DNA of 64,000 bases. Source: Gigantopelta aegis (taxonomy: Eukaryota; Mollusca; Gastropoda; Neomphalida; Peltospiridae). Position 1 is the stretch's first letter. Each line of letters begins with the position of its first letter. Below, in pieces: positions 35,644-45,900 of the stretch. A program made the translations under genes and the position numbers. The notes under the pieces were generated by a model. The model was not told the DNA's origin. It was given only the letters and a program-made list of their open reading frames with translations, and searched no databases. The stretch covers positions 96,529,500-96,593,499 of the forward strand of contig NC_054704.1 of assembly GCF_016097555.1 (NCBI RefSeq). Reading direction: 5' to 3'.

Positions 35644-36402
35644 CTACATGTGTAAATGAAAAACAAGCTTTGTAAATTCAGCCCACAATTATCAGTGTAA
35701 AAAATACTTTCAATATGTCTCATTAAATTAAAACTTTATTTGAAATTTGTACAATAACATTATGTCAACATTTTTCAGTTTTTGTATTACAGTTGTATTT
35801 AGCATCAATAAAAAATCAACAACTAGTGAAATATTTTCAATGTTATGATTAAAAAGTTAAAAGTAAAGGAATGTGTTAAAACATCTGTTAAAAACTGTGG
35901 CATTTACTTTTTACATCTCAATATTTTCTTCCTCTTTTAATCTCACTGTAGTGCCAAGTTTTGCTTTGGTTTCCCAACCAACTTGTCTTGGTGCCCTAAT
36001 TAGTAATTTGTTTTCTTAAACTGAAGACAACACTTGCCAAGCCACAACCCCCCCACCCCCCCCCCCCCTTCCAAAAAAAAGAAAGAAAAAAAAGCCCAAC
36101 AAATCGACCCCTGAATAACAGTGTTTTAAAAAAATTATTAAAAAAACAACAACATTTAATTAACGTTATTAAGCAATACAAGGATTGGGTCGAACTAACC
36201 AACAACTGGGGCGAGTTGGAAGGGGGCGAGTCGGTTTTGGGGCAAGGGCAAGTTGGTCTGCTCCCATATCATAAAGGCTTATGATTTGTAGCTATGGAAA
36301 AATTACATTCGTTTACCTGTGATCACGGCAATTAACCATCTTTTTCATTTGTACTGCAAATTCTGCAATATCGCCTTTCATATGCTGTTCGCTTGAAGCC
36401 AT
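22307..36402 (-). CDS. BTBD19: BTB/POZ domain-containing protein 19-like, complete, 7 coding exons
   Basis: Predicted BTB-BACK protein without kelch repeats; such proteins usually dimerise through BTB and some act as cullin-3 adaptors, but the role of BTBD19 is poorly known. Minus-strand coding exons: 36317-36402, 34714-34939, 28960-29013, 28134-28262, 24850-24981, 23875-24000 and 22307-22429. All junctions are GT-AG and in phase; introns 2-6 fall between codons. The total is 876 nt, or 291 residues plus TAA, the same length as I recall for vertebrate BTBD19. BTB spans about residues 27-135 (VYAHRCILASRC, VFLAMLEFIYTNCV) and BACK about 140-235 (NLTMDELDIYRAVKEWATVN). The end is NPRETHKYLDA. 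Start: the first ATG, MASSEQHMKGD. Intron 2 carries a 4.8-kb minisatellite; introns 4-6 hold MITEs and SINEs. Orthology is inferred from length, domain order and remembered family motifs. Confidence 0.88.
22700..22936 (+). mobile_element. SINE in BTBD19 intron 6
   Basis: Head-like 'ggttttaactcagttggtaa', middle 'atggctatatcaaaggccaa' and tail 'gtttgacatccaatatgttc' 'atgtcattaaacaaaac'. It is antisense to the gene and strongly diverged. 22937-23600 is AT-rich intron without other features. Confidence 0.6.
23620..23858 (+). mobile_element. SINE abutting the BTBD19 exon 6 donor
   Basis: Contains 'catgactggtatatcaaagg', 'gtttgacacccaataaccga' and tail 'gtggtgtcaataaacaaaac'. Its end lies only about 16 bp from the exon 6 boundary at 23875, so the first bases of intron 6 are followed almost at once by SINE sequence. 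Confidence 0.65.
24276..24475. mobile_element. 200-bp MITE in BTBD19 intron 5
   Basis: Imperfect inverted ends ('ttgatggagagaaatatggg' at left; reverse complement of the right end 'ctgagagaaagaaatgtgg'), flanked by TA. The ends resemble those of the Tc1-like element at 20664-21634, so it is likely a small derivative. Confidence 0.5.
25441..25480. repeat. (GT)n and poly-G tract in BTBD19 intron 4
   Basis: A short GT run leads into about 21 consecutive G. The C-rich partner sequence near 25535-25570 ('ccaccccccactc', 'ccccacccccctcccc') could pair with it. Elsewhere 24982-26379 is unremarkable intron. Confidence 0.8.
26380..26640. repeat. Degenerate repeats of an about 60-bp motif in intron 4
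   Basis: Four to five loose copies of a motif containing 'cacaactgaaaaatgggagt' and 'catgtcatatatttgtagg'. Spacing is irregular. Confidence 0.6.
26992..27432. mobile_element. hAT-type non-autonomous element with perfect 8-bp target duplication
   Basis: A 441-bp unit with termini TAGGGCCTCCACAAGT at left and TAGAGTTTCCACGAGT at right (reverse complement). It is flanked by identical 8-bp sequences acagagaa at 26984-26991 and 27433-27440. Eight-bp duplications are characteristic of hAT. No transposase is encoded. It sits in BTBD19 intron 4. Confidence 0.8.
28520..28605 (-). mobile_element. SINE tail fragment in BTBD19 intron 3-4 flank
   Basis: 'gtttgtttccactagtgcac' 'attgatcaattaatcattag' and 'ttattggatggcaaacatg' form a minus-oriented SINE tail lacking body and head. 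It lies in intron 3, beside a short TA microsatellite at about 28420-28441. Confidence 0.55.
29360..29630 (-). mobile_element. SINE whose head merges into the 68-bp minisatellite
   Basis: A worn minus-oriented SINE body ('aataggctactcttatcaaa', 'agatcttttatatacacaat') leads to the head at 29560-29626. In reverse complement the head reads GGGACAAGGTGTAGCTTACT ... GGTCAGAGGATCGATC, an A-box-like and a B-box-like block. The head from 29568 rightward is the first unit of the tandem array. Confidence 0.7.
29568..34355. repeat. 68-bp minisatellite, about 70 copies, in BTBD19 intron 2
   Basis: A 4788-bp array of 67/68-bp units: 'cctctgaccaatcacacctc', 'aggtagtcactctacag', 'gtaaactacaccccaccc' and 'aaactaaaccagg'. 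Recurrent variants are ggtggtac for gtagtcac, 'acaagtaaac' for 'acaggtaaac', and 'cctgtcccaaact' for 'ccccacccaaact'. The first unit is continuous with the tRNA-like head of a SINE, which explains the sequence. A rearranged unit lies at about 31020-31058. Rare variants (ctgacaaatcac; cacccaacccaaac) recur in the same order in separate blocks, showing multi-unit duplication. There are no unique spacers between repeats. Confidence 0.97.
34510..34640 (-). repeat. Dispersed repeat shared with 10975-11095
   Basis: In reverse complement it reads 'ttgcccttttgacgagttgg' 'tccatgtgccc', matching the copy near 11020-11055. It lies between the minisatellite and BTBD19 exon 2. Confidence 0.65.
34940..36316 (-). 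other. BTBD19 intron 1
   Basis: AT-rich intron containing a (TA)n microsatellite at about 35598-35642 and a poly-C/poly-A tract at about 36046-36090. No further exon or transposon terminus is recognised. Confidence 0.7.
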
Positions 36403-36495
36403 GTTTACAGACTGCTCTTGTAAAATAATTAAATAAAAACAAACGATGTCCGCACTTTCCACTTGTTGTCAAGCACGCACCTGCTTGCCTCTAAT

Positions 36496-36503
36496 CCGGA
36501 AGT
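36496..36503. promoter_or_regulatory. ETS-like site upstream of BTBD19
   Basis: CCGGAAGT, the ETS-family core common in TATA-less and bidirectional animal promoters, lies 94 bp upstream of the BTBD19 ATG. The surrounding 36400-36540 has no TATA box in a plausible position. It may serve BTBD19, a remote 5' exon of AOPEP, or both. Confidence 0.35.
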
Positions 36504-36989
36504 TCATCAAGGGAGATAACTCGAGAATACATTTATTTCATTTAATGTTTACATTTGGGAAAGTGGGTTGATGTCGGTACATGTTGTGCATTTAAATAAG
36601 GATAGTCACCAACTTTTCACTCCGATTCAGACTAGGTTAATGGAATTTTCAGGTATAAAATATTCAGTTGCCTGTTGCTTTTTCATGACTGCTTCATACA
36701 TGTTGCAATGATTTGCTACCTCAGTATCTGTCTCGGAACAAATGTCAAGTTCATCATAAAATTGATAAATCATTTAGTACAGTTTGTCCCATCATTCTTT
36801 AAAACTGTTTTCTGTTAATAATTTTAGTTTGGTTTGACGTAAGAAAAAAAGTGGAAATAACAAAAACAAACAAACAAACTATTTTTGTGTGTAATTTACA
36901 AATCAATCGGCTCAGAAATACATAAATATTAAATTCATCTTAAAATTGTAGTAAATTTCATGGTATGAAAAAAAGGTGTTGACCGTGTT

Positions 36990-39511
36990 CCCTGTAGGAC
37001 GGACTGTAAATAAAGCAGTAAAAGGAAGATATATTGGAGAAAATATAAGACTAATGTATGATATGCAATGTACCAAACTGAATAATATTCCTGGATTACT
37101 AAAAAGCATTTGATTCATTATCATGGTCATTTATAGACAAAACATTTGATATTTTCAATTTTAAATCATCAATAACAAATTGGATCAAAACATTTTATAA
37201 TAATTCTATATCAAGAGTAATACAAAATGGATTTCTATCTCAACCTATCATTTTACAACGGGGATGCAGACAAGGCGACCCACTATCGCCATACATTTTT
37301 ATTATATGTGCTGAAATCCTTGCAATTATTATTAGAAATAACCCAACTATTAAAGGCATAATATAGATGGTGAAGAATATTTAATATCGCAATATGCTGA
37401 TGACACATGTTTTATTCTAGATGGATCTACTGAGTCCCTTTGCAGTACTCTAATGGAATTAGACTATTATTAACAGATTTCAGGCCTAAAAATAAATTAT
37501 TCAAAATCAAAAGCTATATGGATTGGGAGCAAAAAGTTTTCTAAAGATGTTTACCACCATACAAAATGGAAATTGGACTGGGGCGCAACACAATTCAATT
37601 TACTTGGTATTAATTTTTCAGTAGATTTGGAAAATATTACTGTAGTTAATTATGAATCTAAAATAAAAGAAATGCAAAACTCCATGAAACTGTGGTCTAT
37701 TAGAAAACTAACAGTTTTAGGAAAAATAGTTGTTCTTAAAACTTTAATAATACCTAAAATAACACATCTTTTAATATCGTTACCTAATCCTGGAGAAACG
37801 ATCTTAAAAAACTTAAATACATTATTTTAAAAATTTATATGGCAGAATAAGCCTGAAAAATTAAAATGTGATTTAATAACTCAAGACTATAAAGCTGGAG
37901 GTCTTAAAATTATAAACTTAAACAATTTTATGACTGCCTTAAAATGCTCATGGCTACGAAGATTATTTATAAGTAATTCACAATGGGTATAAACCTATTT
38001 AATTTGGTTACTGGTATAACAACAAAGGAGATATTAAAATACGGAGACTATTATTTAACAAGAAAAATTAAAAATATTGCAAATAGATGTTGGAGAGATA
38101 CCCTACTTAGCTGGCTAAAAACAGAGAAAGAACTTAATCCTCAAACCGTAGATGATATTTTATGTATTAATAGTTGGCTGAATGATAGAATACTCATTGA
38201 TCGTATGCCATTTCTATATAAAAATTATTTTGTAAAAGGAATTGTTTTTATAAACGACCTTATTGACGAAAAAGGTGATATTTTAAAATATGATCAGTTC
38301 ATAAAAAAATACAATATATCCACCAATTTCATTAGCTATGCTTCGTTAACAAATGCAGTACAAATGTACATATATAGTTTAGATTAGTTGAAAGATAACA
38401 AATTTAAAATGGTTAATAACCCAATTCTTCCATTTAAACTTAATCTTTTATTAAAAAGACCAAGAGGGTGTAAGGATATGCACAACTTATTAAACTCTAA
38501 ATCCATAACTCCAAAATCGCAAGCTAAATACACCAATCAAGGTTTTATCTTTTCATCAAGTGAATGGGCAGAATATTATTTACTTCCTTTTCAGAGCACT
38601 CAGGATTCAACATTAATATGGTTTCAATATAGACTAGTTCACCGAATCTTAGCTACGAACACTTTCTTATATATTATTCACTATGTTGAGTCAAACATGT
38701 GTAGCTTTTGTAACAACCATCCAGAAACCATACCACATCTATTTTTCGAATGCAATAAAGTTCACAACTTATGGGTTGCAGTTCAAAACTGGATATTGAC
38801 TCAGACTGGTATTATAATTAATTTCAATAAAGATAATGTTACCTTTGGTATTATTAATAATGAAAAATCTAACTTCCTTAACTGGTTAATTATTAACATA
38901 AAATATTATGCTTATGGAACTCAGATACAAAAAAAATATTTAGAAAATCGAAGTTGTTAAAAATCTGTTAAGCAAAAGTTTGAAATAAAAAGATTTATTT
39001 TATATAAAAATTGCAAATACGAAATGTTTAATAAACAATGGGCTCCATGTGCTAATTTATTTAATGATAACGACTAAATGAAATATATGATGTTAGCTTA
39101 AGTTTGTTCTTGTCTATGGCTTGTTTGGAGATAGCGGAAAACAAGAAAAATAAACATACACCTCACGTATAATCTTATCTCGTCTTCTACCTCTTTCTCC
39201 TCTTTCTTATCCTCTCTCTTCTCTTTATAATATCCCAGATTAAACCAGTTACATGTATGTATATTTACTACTCTTGTACCCACTTACATTGATGCCTTTT
39301 TGCATATATGTATGTGTGAATCTATGTATGTACATATGTGTATGTATCGGAGGACATCTGGGTACATGTGTACATATTTGTTTGTGTATGGATATATGTG
39401 TTGTATATTTGTTATATGTACAGCAGTGATTTGGGCCTCCAATCCCTGACACTGCTATGTTTGTGATCTGGGACAATAAAAAAATAAAAATAAAAAAAAA
39501 TAAAAAAATAA
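36990..39511 (+). mobile_element. 5'-truncated, inactivated LINE between the two genes
   Basis: A non-LTR retrotransposon fragment begins within the reverse transcriptase domain: GRYIGENIRLMYDM near 37020, then FDSLSWSFID (37108 on), GCRQGDPLSPYIF (37262 on) and the catalytic QYADDT (37390 on). It continues through ORF pieces 37573-37830, 37983-38387 and 38388-38960, the last with a zinc-knuckle-like end (CSFCNNHPETIPHLFFEC). Stops and frameshifts separate the pieces. The 3' end is an A-rich tail at about 39475-39511. No endonuclease domain is present. I would place it near the L1/Tx1-like group, without certainty. Confidence 0.8.
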
Positions 39512-39676
39512 AGCAGTGATAGAAATGAGCAGAAATGTTCACTAGTCCACTCGACAAGTAGCCTACATCTGGACATCTGCTTGTCTGCCAGTATTTTCTC
39601 TTGTCCAAATAAATGGTTTGTTTCATTCAAGTGCAAGGACAGTGTGTTTTGCTCAAAATTAAACTGCATTAAAAAT

Positions 39677-39790
39677 GTTTTACTTGTCTATTGGACAACC
39701 ACTGAGTAAATATTGTTTTACTTGTCTATTGGACAACCACTGAGTAAATATTGTTTTACTTGTCTATTGGACAACCACTGAGTAAATATT
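39677..39790. repeat. 38-bp tandem repeat, three copies
   Basis: Units start at 39677, 39715 and 39753 (gttttacttgtctattggac...). The surrounding 39512-40384 contains repeated 'cttgtc..ggacaa' motifs but no gene. Confidence 0.9.
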
Positions 39791-40384
39791 GTTTGTCCAA
39801 GCACATTTTCACTTGTTGAGACAAATGGACATATTTTTATTTCAAACATTGTAAAGATGTTATAATTGCTGTTACCTTTTGACGCCTATGGATTTTTATT
39901 CATGTCAAATGCTAACATAAAGACGGGAAACTTTCTCTATTGATCTCTGTAGAGCACTCAGCGTTTATTTTGATGAAATACAAATCAATAAATACGAAGC
40001 GAAAACAACGTATGTGAAGTTCTGTATTTATTACATACCTTCTTTTATGTTTTACAAAAATGGTTTTTAATTTAACGTCATAACAACACTTTGTTAAATC
40101 TATGATCAAAACTCCTTCATGGATTTACTTAATGTTAAGAATCATACTCTGCGGCAGCCTTGTGTAATGTTTCAAATATGATGTGCTGTCATTTGTAAAT
40201 TAGTAAGATTGAATAGGTATGTAATAAAAGTCAAATATAGGCCTACAACAATATAGCCTGGCTACTCTTCTGTTGGAGAGCTAGATAGACATTTAGATAG
40301 TTATAATAATCACTCTCAGCTATCAGAGACAATTTTATAATAAAAATGTAGTATTTTGCTAAGCACGTATATTGAGTGAGCAAA

Positions 40385-40716
40385 GAAAAAAGAAAGAACT
40401 GTTTTATTTAATGACGCACTCAACACATTTTATTTACGGTTATATGGCATCAGATATATGGTTAGGAACCACACATGTATTGAGAGAAGAAACCCACTGT
40501 CGCCACTTCATGGGCTACTCTTTTTGATTAGCAGCAAAGGATCTTTTATATGCACCATCCCACAGACAGGGTAGTACACACCACAGCCTTTGATATGCCA
40601 GTCATGGTGCACTGGCTGGAATGAGAAATAGCCCAATGGGCCCACCGACAGGGATCAATCTCACATCGACCGCGCATTGAGTGAGTGCTGTACCACTGGA
40701 CTATGTCCCACCCACA
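40385..40716 (-). mobile_element. Full-length SINE upstream of AOPEP
   Basis: Tail 'gaactgttttatttaatgac' at left, head 'gggtgggacatagtccagtg' in reverse complement at right, with a 10-bp target duplication agtgagcaaa at 40375-40384 and 40717-40726. Confidence 0.85.
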
Positions 40717-41074
40717 AGTGAGCAAAAGTTTCCCGCTATAATGCAAGAAAAATCCTGTGATGTTAATTACATCTATACTTTCAAGTTCACTGATAACAAA
40801 TATTTCACACATTATGATCACCAGTATACACACCAAAAGAAGAAATCTGACATCACCCGGCCAGAACAATGTTAATGTGTTATTACTGTTAAAGTACTTT
40901 ACTTGGAATACTGTAGGTGCCCTTTTTGGATGTTGCACTCCCTCCCTAGAAAATCCTACAGCAGTCCTGAGATGTGGATATTATTTATTATTTCAACATG
41001 TGATTTATTAACTTTAATAATATTTTTCAGTTTCTCATGCCCATGGTGTGTAGTCCAGCTAAACAAAAGACAAT

Positions 41075-42904
41075 ATGTCAACAACCACAGCAGATTCTAC
41101 AGAAATGGATCTACCACTCTCTGCTAATATAGGTCTTGTCAAACTGAATCACTTTTTATTGGATCTTGAGTGTAATATGGAATCTAGAAAACTGTTTGGA
41201 ACCATCACTTTATTTTGCTCCTTCAATTACCTCAGTAACCATCGGTCTTGTGAACCCATTGAAGCATCTAATTTACAGTCAACAGGTAATGACCTAACTT
41301 CTCTTGAACCATCCCGTCAAGCCTTGTCTTCCATTCACGGAAATCTTGTTATTACATTAGACAGTTTTGGTATCAGCATATCATCAGTGGAAGAAGTCTC
41401 ACCAAGTCTGGAGTTAGAAAACCAGATGAGAACCGGATCTCGAACTAGTGCTGGTGAGGAAGATGGTGCGTTTGTTCAGTGTTCCAGAGTTCCCGGACGT
41501 GAGGTGCAGTTTGAAATGGCTAAACACTGTGTGAGAATCACAGGTCTGTCACCCACACAACGAGGGATGTGTGTTGTCAGAATACACTATAGTACATTAC
41601 CTGAAGGACCATCACTCAAGTGGACACTGGACCAAGATGGAAAGTATGTTGTATTCCAGGGGCCATATAACATGGGGGCCATAGGGCCATGCCCCACCCC
41701 TGCTTTTTCCTATTGTGTTTAGAATGGTAAAAATGCCATATTTGAAAATCTGAAATAAAATGTTTTCTATGAAGAGCATGCCCCAGACAGATCTGGGCTC
41801 TTTGGGTCGTTACATTTCCCTCCCCAGGCCACTGGACTTTCAAATAATACTGATTGTGGCCCCCCTCCCCCCACTTTTAAATACACTTCCGTGGGCCCTG
41901 TATTCAGAGCATCAAACTCGAAACAGTTATCAATTTGAAGTAAACATTAAAAAGAAGTCCATGATCATTGACAAACCTGTTTGATATCTTTAATCACATG
42001 ATCAGCAATTACTGGTATTGCATTTTTATCTTCAATTAATGTTTACTATTTTAACTATCTATTCAGGGTTCATATGTTTCAATGTACATGTTGGGATGCC
42101 AAGTGTATGTTAACAAGCCTCTGAATATTGCGACAATGATCATGCATCTAATGTTTTCTAGCTCTCTCTCTTTTTTTTTTTCATGCATTAAATTTAGAAC
42201 CTATTTACATAATCATGACAGGTTACTCAGTAGCAAAATGGGTTTTACATAATACAGTAAAACGTTTCAAAACCGAACCATCTGTAAACCAGAATTTCCT
42301 CAAAACTGGAAGTTTTTCGTGGTCCATTTTTAAATATCACTGTACATAAATCTGTCACACTTTCCTAAACAATCAGTAAAATGTATGCAACCATTAACAA
42401 ACCTAACTATTTCATATCCATTTTTCAAGATGATTATTCCAAACCTGTTATATAGGATCACATTAATTGCTATTTTGTTTGTTTTTGTGTTTACTGATGT
42501 TGATATTCTCTTTTGTTAATTGCTGTATTTTGTTTTGTTTTAAGCCCATGTGTGTTCACAATAGGTCACTGGTTGAATAACCGCAGTTGGTTTCCCAGCC
42601 AGGATGCCCCGAGTGTTCTCACAATGTGGCAGGCTCGAATCACGGTCCCGGCAAACTGCACTGTGCTGATGAGTGGGGACAGGAAGCCGGCTGTTTCTGT
42701 TCATTCTCAAGGTATTTAGATGTTCTGTATTTGAAAAATCACACTCTTCAGAATGTCAAGGGGAATATCACACTCGCATGCACGACCACACTACATGCCC
42801 TCAGATTTCATGAAAGAAATCGTTTCTGGTACGGTGTCGGTAAAATCATGGAACCAAGATTTCATTTCCCATAATTATTATATTGAGTATGACTATTCAA
42901 CCAA

Positions 42905-42955
<51 letters not shown>

Positions 42956-45900
42956 GTATATATATATATATATATACAGTATATATATATATAATTATTT
43001 TAAAAACCCAGTTTCCAATAGTTTCCCATGATAACAAGACACGGAACCAAAAAGGTGTTTACTTTGAAATTTAAATTCCTATGGCCTGCGCAACTAAAAG
43101 TATAATAGGAGATTCTAATCAATAATTGACTGATGAGACATACAGACCAAATCATTGAAAATAAGGAAAATGCAAATAGGTCAGGTTAAGTATTTGTGAA
43201 AAAAGAAAACAATTAAAATTGCCTACAATATCACCACCACCCTTCAAATGAAAAACACTTCTTACAATTAACAATTTACAAATAATGTGATCTAAAATAC
43301 ATATACATGTATTTGTTTTCCCACCTTAATGTTGTCCATTTTCCATAATGACATTCCGAGCTCACACTGTCCAGCACAAATTTGTTTGAGCCAATTTTGT
43401 TATATGTAGAGTATTTCCTTTAAAATGGTTAATTTGAAGAAAAATGTATTAGCCCAAGACTAAATGTTGTAGCCACTTTGTATAAAAATTAGCAGTTGAC
43501 TAATTTGGCAATGAACAGGGTGAGCCCTGGACATTTACTGCATTTTATCAAAGGATAACATTCGGTTTTTAGTTAAATCATCCAATTATAATACAGTAAA
43601 ATGTTCCTTTTGTTAATGAATGATTTTCTTTTTTCTTTTGGCAAGGTAAATCAATCTTTTATTTCTATACAACAATGCCTATGCCTACCTCAACACTGGC
43701 CCTGGCTGTTGGTTGCTGGAAGGAAGTGACCATCACTGGTGAAAGTTCCATAATGTGTTCAGAACAAACAAGGTACGGGAGGTGCACGATTATTTTTGAC
43801 AACAACTAATGACATATAACTGGTAGTTTAATGAAATAAGCAAAGCATTTGTACACCAACTTATCAGTGAGGCCTTTTACTACATTTTGTAGAAAATGTT
43901 TTTTGTCTCTGATGGCCAAATTCTCTTTAGATTCAGGTGACCTTCAACTTTGGGATGTACATGTATTTTAGAGGCTCTGTTTGAATCTCTCTATTTCTGT
44001 CTCACTTTCTGTCTGTATGTTTGTCTCTCTCTCTGTGTCTCTCTCTGTCTGTCTCTCTCTCTCTCAAGTTTCAGTTTAGCAAACTACAGCTTAAATCCTG
44101 AATATGTGTGTTTGGTTTCAGTTCACAGTATCTGTGTACTATCCATGGAGAAGACTGCCAGACAAACTTTTCCAACGAGCAGGTTTTACCTTGTCGCCTG
44201 TTCGCACCTTCATGTGTGCTGTCTGCTGCACTGTCAGAACTTGAACATTATGTTCCATCTTGTATGAAGCAGGTGTATCAAATTCTGGGTTATCACCCCT
44301 TCCAGCGACTGGACATCCTGATTGTCCCCCCTTGTTTTGACAGTCTGGGGATGATGAGGTAAGACTATTTGTCATACAACTGTTATAAACAATGGACATG
44401 CAGCATCATTGGCACAGTGCCTTTATTACGTCAGGGCCGGGACGTAGCTCAGTGGTACAGCACTCGCCTGATGCATGATCAATCTAGGATCGATTCCCGT
44501 CGGTGGGCCCATTAGGCTATTTCTCGTTCCAGCCAGTGCTCCACAACTGGTTTTAAAAAAGGCTGTGGTATGTACTATTCTATCTCTTGGATGGTGCATA
44601 TAGAAGATCCCTTGCTGCTAATCGAGAAGAGTAGTCTATGAAGTGGCGCCAGCGTGTTTTCTCTCTCATATCTGTGTGGTTTTTAACCATATTTCTGACA
44701 CCATATTACCATTAATAAAATGTTTTGAGTGCATCATTAAATAAAACATTTCCTTCCTTCTTTTTATTCCATCATTGTTAAGACTGACAGACAGCACCTC
44801 CCACCCAGAATGGTTTGCTGCCTATACAGGACAGAAGTTAATGGTTAGTTCGGTGGGACGTAGCTCAGTGGTAAAGTGCCAACCTGATTCACGGTCAGTC
44901 TAGGATCACTCTCCGACAGTGGATCTGCTGATGCTCCACAACTCGTGTAACAAAGGCCGTGATATGTACTATTTGTGGAATAATACATATAAAACAATTC
45001 TTCATGTTAAGAGTAGCCCATGACATGGTACCAGTTGGTTTTCTCTCATTATCTGTGTAGTCCTTAGCCATATGTCTGATACCATATCACCATAATTAGA
45101 AATGTGTTAAGGATTGTCTGTTATTTCTTTTACGTTCATCGGGGTATGGATAAAACAAAATCATCCGCAAACTGTGAATCGGCTTCGCTTCGGCTTTGTC
45201 CATACCCCGATGAATGTAAAAGAAATAATTACAGACAACACTTATAATTAAATTTGAAACATACTTACTAATAATAACATTAAAAGTTCATATTTGAGTT
45301 TGAATTATTGTTTTTGGTTCAAACAATAAAACTCAGTTAGATAAATTGCCAATATAAAATGCCGTCATCAGGTATGACGTTCACTGACAACTCCCGGTGC
45401 AACGGCTGGACCAATGGGATGATGTTATATTGTAATGAATGTAACGGAAATGTAATTATTTGAGTATGTCATTACTCCTCCCCACTGAGTAGTCAAAACT
45501 CCCTCTGGGTGGGAGCCAGGACTGGGATGCAAAACTTGCACCTTCCTGTCTTCAGGCTAACTTACCCTCGACATCACTGAAGCTGTATTCTGTTTTTAAA
45601 AGTAATTATTACTTTATTATTACAGTATATATACACACACATTAAATGTTCCTGTTTCAGCCCAAGTTTGTTGTTCCTGGCCCAATCCCTGCTAGCTGGA
45701 GATCAAAGTATGTGTGCCAGGGTGGCCCATGAGATATGTCACTCGTGGTTTGGCCTGCTGATAGGTCCTAAGGACTGGACGGAAGAGTGGCTCACTGAAG
45801 GATTCTGCACGTACCTGGAGGATATTCTACATGCTCATGTCATGGGTGTAAGTGTGTGCTATCTTATGTCTTGTAACTGCCTCATTGTTTGTCTGTTTGG

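Noticed and set aside
37573..38960. Three consecutive plus-strand frames as cellular genes
   Set aside because: They are pieces of one broken LINE polyprotein, following the RT motifs RQGDPLSP and YADD.
44438..44510. tRNA gene (GGGACGTAGCTCAGTGG start with B-box)
   Set aside because: It is the head of a SINE, fused to the standard body and tail, and recurs in many copies. The same holds for the heads at 7999, 48284, 49741, 56859 and 62687.
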